Source: Gammaproteobacteria bacterium
Lineage (GTDB): Bacteria > Pseudomonadota > Gammaproteobacteria > Steroidobacterales > Woeseiaceae
Direction of reading: 5' to 3'
DNA length: 48,781 nt
Assembly: GCA_009937445.1 (NCBI GenBank)
Contig: JAACFM010000008.1
Location: 1 to 48,781, forward strand
The notes beneath the pieces were generated by a model, which was not told the origin of the DNA, did no database searches, and worked only from the letters and a program-made list of their open reading frames with translations. The position numbers and the translations under genes were made by a program. Shown here piece by piece: positions 24,209 through 31,755 of the stretch. How positions within the stretch are numbered: the first letter of the stretch is position 1; every line of letters begins with the position of its first letter.

Positions 24209-25849
24209 ATGAAATTTGGTCTTCTTGCAGCCCAATCCCTCCTCGGAACTGTACGGTTGGCGATAAAAGGGACAATCCTGGCCTCAATGTTGTCGCTCGC
24301 TGCGTGCGGCGGTGGCGGTGGCGTGTCCATACCCATACCCGATGGCGGTGGGTCTGGATTCCAGCCCGGCGTTTTTCTGGACTCCGATACGTATGCCGCG
24401 CAGTGCCAGGCGCCCCGCAGTGGTATCAATCCGGCGACAAACCAGTCGTATCCGGATATACAGGGAACAACGACTGACGAAAATAACTACCTGCGTTCGT
24501 ACAGCAACGAAACCTACCTCTGGTACGACGAGATTACAGACCAGGATCCTTCGGCGTACGACGACACGCTGGAATATTTCGATCTGCTGGTGACCGAGGA
24601 ATTGACGCCGTCGAATCAGCCAAAAGACAAGTTCCATTTCACCTACGATTCGGAAGTCTGGTACCAGTTGTCGCAGGGCGGCGTATCAGCGGGTTACGGC
24701 GCACAATGGGCTGTATTGTCACCCACGGTGCCGCGCGACATTCGCGTTGCTTATACGGAGGCCAATTCGCCAGCGACTAATCTTCCGCAGCCACTGGCGC
24801 GAGGCGCGATAGTGACTTCCGTCGATGGCTTCGACATAAACACTGATACCCAGGAAGGCATCGACGCGTTGAACGCGGCCCTGTTTCCGTCCGGCGTTGG
24901 TGAGGAACACACCTTCGGCATCCTCGACCTTGGTGCGGCCAACGAACGACTGGTAACGATGACCACGGCAAGCATTACGTCCGCGCCTGTGCAAAATGTC
25001 GATGTCATCAATACACAAACCGGTGTCGTTGGTTACATGTCGTTTAATGATCATATCGCCACCGCTGAGCAGGCGTTGATTAATGCTGTGAACTTTTTCA
25101 ATGCCTCAAATAACGGCCAGGGCATTGATGACCTGGTGCTCGATCTTCGCTACAACGGCGGCGGCTATCTGGCAATCGCGAGCGAGTTTGCCTACATGAT
25201 TGCCGGAGCAGCAGCGACCGCTGGGCAGACCTTCGAAGAAATTCAGTTTAATGATAAGCACCCGGTAACCAATCCAATTACAGGCCGGGCGCTCTCGCCG
25301 ACGCCGTTTTACAGCCAGACCCTCGGACCACCGTTTAACGCGATACCCGGTCAGGCGTTGCCGACCCTGGACCTGCCGCGTGTGTATGTTATTACGGGCG
25401 GAGGTACCTGTTCCGCCAGCGAAGCTATCATGAACGGTCTTCGCGGAATCGATGTAGAGGTTATTCAGATCGGATCGACAACTTGCGGTAAACCCTACGG
25501 TTTCTATGCTGAAGACAACTGTGGCACGACTTACTTTACGATCCAGTTCCGCGGCGTGAATGCCAAGAACTTTGGTGACTACACCGACGGGTTTTCGCCG
25601 GCCAATACACCGGCCGGTGAAGCGGGTACGGTGATACCCGGTTGCTCCGTAGCCGATGATTTTAACGAGCAGCTCGGTTCGGTACAGGAAGATCGTCTGG
25701 CAATGGCGCTCGCTTACCGCGACGGTCAAAGCTGTACGGCGCCTAGCGGCCTGGCATCTGGAGCAGTTCAATTCGCACAGCCGCTGAGGAATGCCAATGT
25801 CGTTGTGCCCAAATCGCCGTGGCTCACCAATCGGATATTGCTGCCATGA
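24209..25849 (+). CDS. S41-family (C-terminal processing) peptidase, lipoprotein
   Basis: A 546-residue exported lipoprotein. The signal sequence ends in the lipobox LSLAAC, followed by a glycine-rich linker (GGGGGVSIPIPDGGGSG). An N-terminal S41 helper domain and a PDZ-like segment (GAIVTSVDGFDIN) precede the catalytic domain. GGTCSASEAIMNGL aligns with the TASASEI motif of D1 processing proteases, placing the nucleophile at Ser402, and CGKPYG supplies Lys428, 26 residues later, completing the Ser-Lys dyad. Such lipoproteins degrade peptides in the periplasm or at the outer membrane. Its TGA overlaps the ATG of the next small lipoprotein gene (25846-25849). Confidence 0.87.
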   Translation: MKFGLLAAQSLLGTVRLAIKGTILASMLSLAACGGGGGVSIPIPDGGGSGFQPGVFLDSDTYAAQCQAPRSGINPATNQSYPDIQGTTTDENNYLRSYSNETYLWYDEITDQDPSAYDDTLEYFDLLVTEELTPSNQPKDKFHFTYDSEVWYQLSQGGVSAGYGAQWAVLSPTVPRDIRVAYTEANSPATNLPQPLARGAIVTSVDGFDINTDTQEGIDALNAALFPSGVGEEHTFGILDLGAANERLVTMTTASITSAPVQNVDVINTQTGVVGYMSFNDHIATAEQALINAVNFFNASNNGQGIDDLVLDLRYNGGGYLAIASEFAYMIAGAAATAGQTFEEIQFNDKHPVTNPITGRALSPTPFYSQTLGPPFNAIPGQALPTLDLPRVYVITGGGTCSASEAIMNGLRGIDVEVIQIGSTTCGKPYGFYAEDNCGTTYFTIQFRGVNAKNFGDYTDGFSPANTPAGEAGTVIPGCSVADDFNEQLGSVQEDRLAMALAYRDGQSCTAPSGLASGAVQFAQPLRNANVVVPKSPWLTNRILLP

Positions 25850-26232
25850 GTGCTTCAACCATGAAATCCTTGAGTGGCCTGCTGGCGGTGTTCATCGGTT
25901 TGGCAGCCTGTCAGACGGTAGCGACGGAATACGATAAACCGGCACGCATTAGCAATCCGGATGAGAGCAGCCGTGCGGCACTGCAAAAAACGGTCAATGC
26001 GGCGTTGAATACTGAAGTTGTCCTGGCCAGTGACGCGCTGACCAACAGCAGCCAGCTGTTCATTGAGCGGGTCATGCCGAAGTCCATGGAAGGATCTTTA
26101 GCGGGCGGCAGAACGATGGAGATGCCGTTCGAGTTTCGGCTCGTTATCAACGGCGACGACTGCGTTCTTATAGACAAGCGTGATGACTCGCGTCATGTGC
26201 TTCAGGACACGAGCTGTAACGCTGAGGACTAG
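25846..26232 (+). CDS. Small uncharacterised lipoprotein
   Basis: A 128-residue protein starting at the ATG that overlaps the peptidase stop. A second ATG 15 bases downstream would give a tidier signal sequence, MKSLSGLLAVFIGLAACQ; in both cases GLAAC is the lipobox. The mature part has a Cys in NGDDCVLID and another in DTSCNAED, which could form a disulfide. I do not recognise the fold; QTVATEYDKPARI and ALTNSSQLFIERV give no family. It is probably translated with the S41 peptidase and may be a partner or regulator. The TAG stop overlaps that of the opposing cupin gene. Confidence 0.7.
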   Translation: MSASTMKSLSGLLAVFIGLAACQTVATEYDKPARISNPDESSRAALQKTVNAALNTEVVLASDALTNSSQLFIERVMPKSMEGSLAGGRTMEMPFEFRLVINGDDCVLIDKRDDSRHVLQDTSCNAED

Positions 26233-26903
26233 CCGTCGTCCTTAGCCGGCAAATGCCCCGCCTTCAGAAACAACACAGCACCTTCGTCGCGCGTAACCGC
26301 ATTGTGCCTGCTCTGGTCCGGGTAACGCACCCAGGTGCCGGCCGGGTAGTCACCGTTCTCGTCTGAAAAACTGCCGGCTATGACGAAGACTTCCTCGCCG
26401 CCGTGATGCGTGTGTTCCTTGAAAGGAGTATTCGGCTGCCAGCGAATCAGCATCGTGCGTTCTTCCTCAAACTGATGCAGAAGCGTCGCATTGAGACCGG
26501 TCACCGTCTCTGACGGTAGGTCGGTGTCGTGTGTATCCAAAACAACCGGCGTTGTGTCTTTCTTATCAAACTGATGCAGTTTGACTAGAATGGTGCAGCC
26601 CTGGTCCCCCACTCGCGGCGAGTGTGATGTGCCGATCGGGTTGCGCACGTAAGTGCCGGCAGGGTAGGTCTGATGCTCATCACCGAACTCGCCCTCAAGT
26701 ACCAGGAACTCTTCGCCGCCACTGTGAACGTGCGGCGAGAATGTGGTGTTGGGCGCATACCGGACCAGCGACGTTGCACGCGCAACTTCATCGCCAATCC
26801 GATCGAGCATCATGCGTTCGACGCCCGGCATCGGTGAGTCAACCCAATCATAGTCCTCGGGCCGGATAACAACTCGTTGCGAAAAATCGGCGTTTATTCG
26901 CAC
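26229..26903 (-). CDS. ChrR-like double-cupin protein
   Basis: A 224-residue protein with two cupin domains. Each has the metal-binding pattern: FSPHVHSGGEEFLVLEGEF with a later His in GTSHSP, and FKEHTHHGGEEVFVIAGSF with QSRHNA. The arrangement is that of the ChrR cupin domain found in anti-sigma factors, but without the N-terminal zinc-binding anti-sigma part; such stand-alone proteins are often oxygenases or sensors. It is the last gene of the rpiR-pcaIJF-aminotransferase operon, 2 bases after the aminotransferase. A housekeeping or regulatory role in that pathway is inferred only from position. Confidence 0.78.
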   Translation of the reverse strand: MRINADFSQRVVIRPEDYDWVDSPMPGVERMMLDRIGDEVARATSLVRYAPNTTFSPHVHSGGEEFLVLEGEFGDEHQTYPAGTYVRNPIGTSHSPRVGDQGCTILVKLHQFDKKDTTPVVLDTHDTDLPSETVTGLNATLLHQFEEERTMLIRWQPNTPFKEHTHHGGEEVFVIAGSFSDENGDYPAGTWVRYPDQSRHNAVTRDEGAVLFLKAGHLPAKDDG

Positions 26904-26905
26904 GG

Positions 26906-28213
26906 CTACGCCTGCAGAATCTGCTCGATCAGCGGCTTGTAACGATCGATGAATTTCTCCAGGGCATCACGCGCTTTCGACAAGTGTCTCTCATCCATCG
27001 GTAGCGACAGGAACATATCGCCCCGGCCGCAAACTGATACACCTTCAAGAAGCATTTCCATATGGAGTAACGGGCGCAGTGCACGACATCCGGTAGTGAT
27101 GTCAGATGGCGTCTTCGTCACCTCGCGAGAAAAATGCAGCGCAATCATGGAACCCAGTCCGTTGGCATACATTGCTACGTCTTTCGCGACAAACAGGTCG
27201 TTGAGCGAATGACGAAACACCTCGGACTGATCGAAAAAGTCGGCGGCGCGCTGCGGCGTGTAGATCTGGCCCATAGCCGCACTGCCCGCAGCCATGGAGC
27301 AGACGTTGTTGTTGAATGTGCCAGGATGGGCGAGGGCGCCTTTCAGTCTCGGGTTAAACCGGTCCATGATCTCGGCACTGCCACCAAAAGCGCCCGTAGG
27401 CAGACCGCCCGCGATGAATTTCCCCAGTGTCGTCATGTCAGGTTCGATGCCCGCCATCCCCTGAACACCGGCGGCGCCGAGACGCGCCGTTTTGACCTCG
27501 TCAAAGATAAGCAACGCACCGACATCCGTCGTTTTTTGGCGGAGCATTTCCAGAAATGCCTTGTCAGCGAGTATGTTGCCACCCGCACCCAGAACCGGTT
27601 CGATAATAACCGCTGCGAGTTCGTCTCCAATCTGGTCGATCAGTTCGGCAGTGCCATCGGTATCATTGTAGTTCGCCAGAACGAAGTCGAAGGGCACATT
27701 GAACGCAGAGGGACCACCGAGAAACTTGATGACGCCGCCGTGGTAGGCGTCGTTGAAGGCGAGCACTTTGTCGCGGCCGGTCACAATGCGCGACGTGGTC
27801 AATGCCATCAAATTGGCTTCAGTACCGGAGTTACAAAACCGGATCTTGTCAATTGAGGCGAAACGATCGCAGAGCAAACCGGCCAGTTCTCGTTCGTACT
27901 TGGTTGGCGCACCCATAACGAACCCGTCATTCAGGGCTGTGTTTATCGCCGACTTGATGATCTCGTTCGAATGACCAAAAAGGCCCGCCGAAAATTCACC
28001 GACAAAGTCCACATATCGATGGCCGTCGAGATCGTCTATCTCAGCGCCTTCGCCGCCAACCATGGTCAGTGGGAAAGGATCATAATGCAGCACAGTGCGT
28101 GTGTTACCACCGGGGAAGTAACGTTCCGCATCCTTGTCTGCAGCCTGACTTAGAGGATTGAGCGCCGTGTAGCGTGAGCGGGCATCCAAAATGGCTTGAT
28201 TCAGTGCTTCCAT
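26906..28213 (-). CDS. Beta-amino-acid aminotransferase, VpAT-like (class III PLP enzyme)
   Basis: A 435-residue class III aminotransferase. The ATG at 28213 lies 8 bases after the thiolase stop; an upstream start inside the thiolase is unlikely. Motifs: FPGGNTRTVL near the N-terminus, SGTEANLMAL and NDAYHGG (PLP ring), IFDEVKTARL (Asp238 to the pyridine N) and TTLGKFIAGG with the Schiff-base Lys265. Pipelines will name it glutamate-1-semialdehyde aminomutase. From memory it matches beta-phenylalanine aminotransferase of Variovorax far better, including PGGNTR at the substrate site, AHxGTFNNNV and Lys at the same position in a protein of nearly the same length. It would convert a beta-amino acid to a beta-keto acid, the substrate type needed by the CoA-transferase encoded two genes upstream. 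Confidence 0.83.
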   Translation of the reverse strand: MEALNQAILDARSRYTALNPLSQAADKDAERYFPGGNTRTVLHYDPFPLTMVGGEGAEIDDLDGHRYVDFVGEFSAGLFGHSNEIIKSAINTALNDGFVMGAPTKYERELAGLLCDRFASIDKIRFCNSGTEANLMALTTSRIVTGRDKVLAFNDAYHGGVIKFLGGPSAFNVPFDFVLANYNDTDGTAELIDQIGDELAAVIIEPVLGAGGNILADKAFLEMLRQKTTDVGALLIFDEVKTARLGAAGVQGMAGIEPDMTTLGKFIAGGLPTGAFGGSAEIMDRFNPRLKGALAHPGTFNNNVCSMAAGSAAMGQIYTPQRAADFFDQSEVFRHSLNDLFVAKDVAMYANGLGSMIALHFSREVTKTPSDITTGCRALRPLLHMEMLLEGVSVCGRGDMFLSLPMDERHLSKARDALEKFIDRYKPLIEQILQA

Positions 28214-28221
28214 GTCGTTGC

Positions 28222-29424
28222 CTACCTGAGTGACTCGATGGCGATTGCGATACCTTGTCCGACACCGATGCACATGGTGCAAAGTGCCAGCTTCTTATCT
28301 TCACGCTGCAGTTGATCCATGGCGGTAATAGCCAGGCGTGCGCCGCTCATCCCGAGCGGATGCCCCAGTGCGATCGCGCCGCCCCGGGTATTAATTCTCG
28401 GATCATCATCAGCGAGCCCCAACTGCCTCGTGCACGCGAGAGCCTGCGCGGAAAACGCTTCGTTGATTTCCAATACATCAAAGTCATCGAGGCTCATACC
28501 AAGACGCTGCAACAGTTTATTGGTGGCCGGAACCGGACCAATTCCCATGGTCCTCGGCGGTACACCGGCGACTGCCATGCCGAGAATTCGAGCTTTCGGT
28601 TGCAGATTGTGGCGTTTGACGCCTGCAGCCGACGCCAGCAACAGAGCGGCGGCACCATCATTGATACCGGAAGCGTTGCCTGCGGTGATAGTACCGTCGG
28701 GAAACAATGGCCTTAGCTGTGCCAGCTTCTCCAGCGACGTTGCACGCGGATGCTCATCGGTGTCGACCAGAATCGGATCTTTCTTGCGTTGCGGCACGCT
28801 GACCGGCGTGATCTCGCCGGCGAGACGCCCGTCCTTCTGTGCGGCGGCCGCTTTTTCCTGGCTCCAGAGCGCGAACCGGTCCTGATCCTCGCGACTGATG
28901 GAATGCTCACTGGCCAGGTTTTCCGCCGTCTTCGGCATCATGTCCGTGCCGTATTGCTCATCCATCTTGCGATTGATGAATCGCCAGCCCATTGTGGTGT
29001 CGTACATTGTTGGTGAGCGGTCAAACGCGCTGCCCGCCTTGCCAACGACAAACGGAGATCGCGACATGCTCTCGACCCCGCCAGCGATCATCAGGTCGCC
29101 TTCCCCTGTTTTGATCGCGTTTGCACAAATTCCGATGGCGTTCAGCCCGGAACCACAAAGCCGATTAATCGTCGCGGCAGGCACGTCCAGCGGCAGACCG
29201 GCCAGCAGACCACTCATACGAGCGACGTTGCGATTGTCTTCACCGGCCTGATTGGCACAGCCAAACACCAGGTCATCAACAGCTGTCCAGTCGACGCCGG
29301 CATTTCTTTGCATTAGCGCCGCTATCGGAATGGCGGCGAGATCATCTGTTCTAACGGCAGACAGACTGCCGCCGTAGCGACCCACAGGCGTCCTGATACC
29401 ATCACACAAAAATACGTCGTTCAT
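28222..29424 (-). CDS. pcaF: 3-oxoadipyl-CoA/acetyl-CoA thiolase (PcaF-like)
   Basis: A 400-residue degradative thiolase. The acylated cysteine is Cys90 in NRLCGSGLNAIG, the His is in GGAIALGHPLGMSGARLA, and the second Cys in CTMCIGVGQG. The pattern RTPVGRYGGSL and the overall sequence fit beta-ketoadipyl-CoA thiolase, which splits 3-oxoadipyl-CoA with CoA to succinyl-CoA and acetyl-CoA. Related thiolases accept other 3-oxoacyl-CoAs. Its ATG directly abuts the pcaJ stop, and the aminotransferase starts 8 bases downstream. No other pca genes for protocatechuate or catechol are visible, so the 3-oxoacyl substrate may come from the aminotransferase instead. Confidence 0.85.
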   Translation of the reverse strand: MNDVFLCDGIRTPVGRYGGSLSAVRTDDLAAIPIAALMQRNAGVDWTAVDDLVFGCANQAGEDNRNVARMSGLLAGLPLDVPAATINRLCGSGLNAIGICANAIKTGEGDLMIAGGVESMSRSPFVVGKAGSAFDRSPTMYDTTMGWRFINRKMDEQYGTDMMPKTAENLASEHSISREDQDRFALWSQEKAAAAQKDGRLAGEITPVSVPQRKKDPILVDTDEHPRATSLEKLAQLRPLFPDGTITAGNASGINDGAAALLLASAAGVKRHNLQPKARILGMAVAGVPPRTMGIGPVPATNKLLQRLGMSLDDFDVLEINEAFSAQALACTRQLGLADDDPRINTRGGAIALGHPLGMSGARLAITAMDQLQREDKKLALCTMCIGVGQGIAIAIESLR

Positions 29425-30072
29425 TTATTCAGTCCTTGGCAGAATGGGTGCACCGGTTGCTTGTTCAACCTCTTCGAACGTAACGCCTGGCGCGAGTTCG
29501 ACGACCTGGAATCCATCCGGCGTAACATCAACTACGGCAAGATTCGTAAAAATACGAGACACAACACCGGGACCGGTCAACGGATAGCTGCATTTGTCGA
29601 CCAGCTTCGGGTCGCCTGTCTTGGTTGTGTGCTGCGTAACCACGAAAATTCGCTTAACGCCCTGCACGAGATCCATCGCGCCACCCACCGCTGGAATTGC
29701 GTCCGGCGCACCTGTGGACCAGTTGGCAATGTCGCCATTGGCGGCCACCTGCATGGTGCCAAGCACGCACACATCGATGTGGCCACCACGAATCATGCTG
29801 AAGCTGTCGGCGTGGTGGAAATAGGCGGCACCGGGCAGCGCCGTCACATATTTTTTCCCGGCGTTCATCAGGTCCAGATCACGTTCATCGTCCGCAGGAG
29901 GTGGCCCCATACCGAGCAAGCCATTCTCTGTGTGATAAATGAACTCGCGTCCTTCCGGTACAAACTGTGTGATGAGTTCGGGAATACCGATACCCAGATT
30001 CACGTAGGAACCGTCCGGAATATCCTGCGCGGCTCTAGCCGCCATTTCTTCTCTTGTCCAACCGGCGCTCAT
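29425..30072 (-). CDS. pcaJ: 3-oxoadipate CoA-transferase subunit B
   Basis: A 215-residue beta subunit of a class I CoA-transferase. The catalytic glutamate is Glu49 in HTENGLLGMG. YVNLGIGIPELI, YFHHADSFSMIRGGH and NGDIANWSTGA fit the PcaJ branch of the succinyl-CoA:3-ketoacid transferases. It pairs with the alpha subunit encoded immediately upstream; the ATG overlaps the pcaI stop (ATGA, 30069-30072), as expected for subunits needed in equal amounts. The pair would move CoA from succinyl-CoA to 3-oxoadipate or a similar 3-oxo acid. AtoA/ScoB is the alternative name if the substrate is a short 3-oxo acid. Confidence 0.87.
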   Translation of the reverse strand: MSAGWTREEMAARAAQDIPDGSYVNLGIGIPELITQFVPEGREFIYHTENGLLGMGPPPADDERDLDLMNAGKKYVTALPGAAYFHHADSFSMIRGGHIDVCVLGTMQVAANGDIANWSTGAPDAIPAVGGAMDLVQGVKRIFVVTQHTTKTGDPKLVDKCSYPLTGPGVVSRIFTNLAVVDVTPDGFQVVELAPGVTFEEVEQATGAPILPRTE

Positions 30073-30779
30073 GGGTAGCTCCTCCCGGCGGCGATCAACG
30101 TGTCTTCATGAACGGGGGAGGGAACGTCGACAATCCGGTTTACAAATATACCCGGCGTGACGACATGCTCGGGGTCGATGTCTCCCGCCGCGACCAGCTT
30201 CCTCGTTTGCACGACGGTGGTTGTTGCGGCCATGCACATGATCGGGCTGAAGTTTCGCGCTGTCTTGTTAAAGGTCAGGTTGCCCAGCGGATCGGCGACT
30301 TCACACTTGATCAATGCAAAATCAGCCTTCAGCCAGGGCTCCATCACGTATGTGCGTCCGTCGAACTCACGCGTCTCTTTACCTTCAGCAAGGACGGTGC
30401 CCACCGTTGTCGGTGTGTAGAAGGCGGGAATCCCGGCGCCGGCTGCTCGAATGCGCTCGGCCAGCGTGCCCTGGGGCACCAGTTCGAGCTCGATCTTGCC
30501 GGCCCGGTATAACGCCGGGAACACTTTTGACTGGCTGGAACGTGGGAACGAGCAAATCATCTTGCTCACCTGGCCGTTGGCGATCAGAGCAGCCAGTCCC
30601 ACCTCTCCATTGCCGGTGTTGTTGTTGATCAGGGTGAGGTCTTTAGCGCCCTGGTCGATCAATGCGTGGATGAGCTCTATCGGGCTGCCAGAGGCACCAA
30701 ACCCGCCCACCATGACGACCGCTCCGTCCGGTACATCGGCTACAGCTTCCGCTGCAGACGGACACTTCTTGTTAATCAA
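30069..30779 (-). CDS. pcaI: 3-oxoadipate CoA-transferase subunit A
   Basis: A 236-residue alpha subunit. The family usually begins MINK; here INKKCPSAAEAV follows a TTG at 30777-30779 with GGGAG about 7 bases upstream, so I take this rare TTG as the start. Another TTG at 30806 would add nine residues not typical of the family. MVGGFGASGSPIELI is the glycine-rich CoA loop; SFPRSSQSKVF, ELVPQGTLAERIRAAGAGIPAFYTP and TPGIFVNRIVDV are family signatures. The gene follows the RpiR regulator by 34 bases and overlaps pcaJ. The inefficient start may keep the enzyme level low. Confidence 0.85.
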   Translation of the reverse strand: MINKKCPSAAEAVADVPDGAVVMVGGFGASGSPIELIHALIDQGAKDLTLINNNTGNGEVGLAALIANGQVSKMICSFPRSSQSKVFPALYRAGKIELELVPQGTLAERIRAAGAGIPAFYTPTTVGTVLAEGKETREFDGRTYVMEPWLKADFALIKCEVADPLGNLTFNKTARNFSPIMCMAATTTVVQTRKLVAAGDIDPEHVVTPGIFVNRIVDVPSPVHEDTLIAAGRSYP

Positions 30780-30813
30780 CGTCCACTCCCAAGTAGGTCT
30801 CGACAATAATCAA

Positions 30814-31680
30814 TCACGACATTTCCACAAACGTTTCTGTTTCTTCCCACAGTGTTTCGATCCGGTCGATACGATCCGTTGCATCGTCCTGAAGCTGTTG
30901 CGCAACCCGCGCAACGAGTAATTCGCACATGAAAACGACGGGTGTTGAACTGTCAAACGGGCCGATCGCCGGCACTTCTATCTGGCACCAGGAATCGGCC
31001 AACTCTGCGAGGGGCGAAAGCGGACTGTCTGTGAATGCGACGATAGTGACGCCTGCTTTGGCAAAGGTTTGGGCAGCGGTGACGACCTGGGTCCGATAGC
31101 GGAAGAAGTCGAACACAACAGCAACATCCTCGGGACCGGCATCACTGAGATCGGTGCCGAACGTGTGTTCTTCGAGTGCTCTTACGCCGGGTCGAACCAT
31201 AGACAGGCCGCTGTGCAGTGCATGCGCGCCTGCCTGGGATGTTTCGCCGGACAGGATCCATACGTTTTTGGCCCTAACGATGGCATCTGCCAGTTCGGCT
31301 ACCTGGCCGGCCGCAAGCGCATCCAGCACAGACGATATGGCGCCGTTGATGATGTCGCTTACGGGGGGAACCGATTTGTCATCCCGCCTGATTCGCTCGC
31401 TCGGGCGCGAAAGGCGATGGGAAAGACCACTTCTCACGTGTTCTTGCAGCGGCGTGTAGCCGTCGAAACCGAGTTTATTGGCGAACCGTACAATAGAGGG
31501 GCGGCTGGTACCGACGCGGTCTGCCAGGTCAGAGACGGTGCCGAAGGCAAGCAGGGTGGGCTCTGCAAGAACGGCCTCGGCGATACGCCGCTCCGTTGGC
31601 GTGAGTTCGCTACTGACGGCGGCGACCAGATCCAGCGTGGATGTGTCCTGTGCCGCCACATTCGTACCACCAATGTTCAT
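30814..31680 (-). CDS. RpiR/MurR-family transcriptional regulator
   Basis: A 288-residue regulator. The ATG at 31680 opens MNIGGTNVAAQD; a start six codons earlier is possible. The N-terminal helix-turn-helix reads VSDLADRVGTSRPSIVRFANKLGFDGY. The C-terminal SIS domain (VWILSGETSQAGAHALHSGL, GPEDVAVVFDFFRYRTQ, IVAFTDSPLSPLA) binds a phosphosugar or similar ligand in known members; here the ligand may be a pathway intermediate. It heads the operon with pcaIJF, the aminotransferase and the cupin, and is divergent from the kamA-like gene across 75 bases, which makes it the likely regulator of both units. Confidence 0.85.
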   Translation of the reverse strand: MNIGGTNVAAQDTSTLDLVAAVSSELTPTERRIAEAVLAEPTLLAFGTVSDLADRVGTSRPSIVRFANKLGFDGYTPLQEHVRSGLSHRLSRPSERIRRDDKSVPPVSDIINGAISSVLDALAAGQVAELADAIVRAKNVWILSGETSQAGAHALHSGLSMVRPGVRALEEHTFGTDLSDAGPEDVAVVFDFFRYRTQVVTAAQTFAKAGVTIVAFTDSPLSPLAELADSWCQIEVPAIGPFDSSTPVVFMCELLVARVAQQLQDDATDRIDRIETLWEETETFVEMS

Positions 31681-31741
31681 ATCGTTACAGTAGCACACTT
31701 ATATCGTTCAATGTGTTACATTACGCGCAGTTTACAACACA
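31679..31741. promoter_or_regulatory. Candidate operator region between rpiR and kamA-like genes
   Basis: The 75-base divergent gap and the end of rpiR hold a direct repeat ATATCGTT at 31679-31686 and 31701-31708, 22 bases (about two helix turns) apart, and an inverted pair TGTGTT (31712-31717) and AACACA (31736-31741). Both are plausible RpiR contacts; no clear sigma-70 promoter is visible. Confidence 0.35.
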
Positions 31742-31755
31742 AACAGAGGTGCGAC

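Noticed and set aside
26906-28213. Annotation as glutamate-1-semialdehyde aminomutase (hemL)
   Set aside because: The sequence fits beta-phenylalanine aminotransferase much better, and the gene lies in a catabolic operon rather than near haem genes.
31069-31755. In-frame N-terminal extension of the KamA-like protein
   Set aside because: It runs antisense through rpiR; the GTG at 31756 has a good ribosome-binding site and leaves a protein of normal family length.
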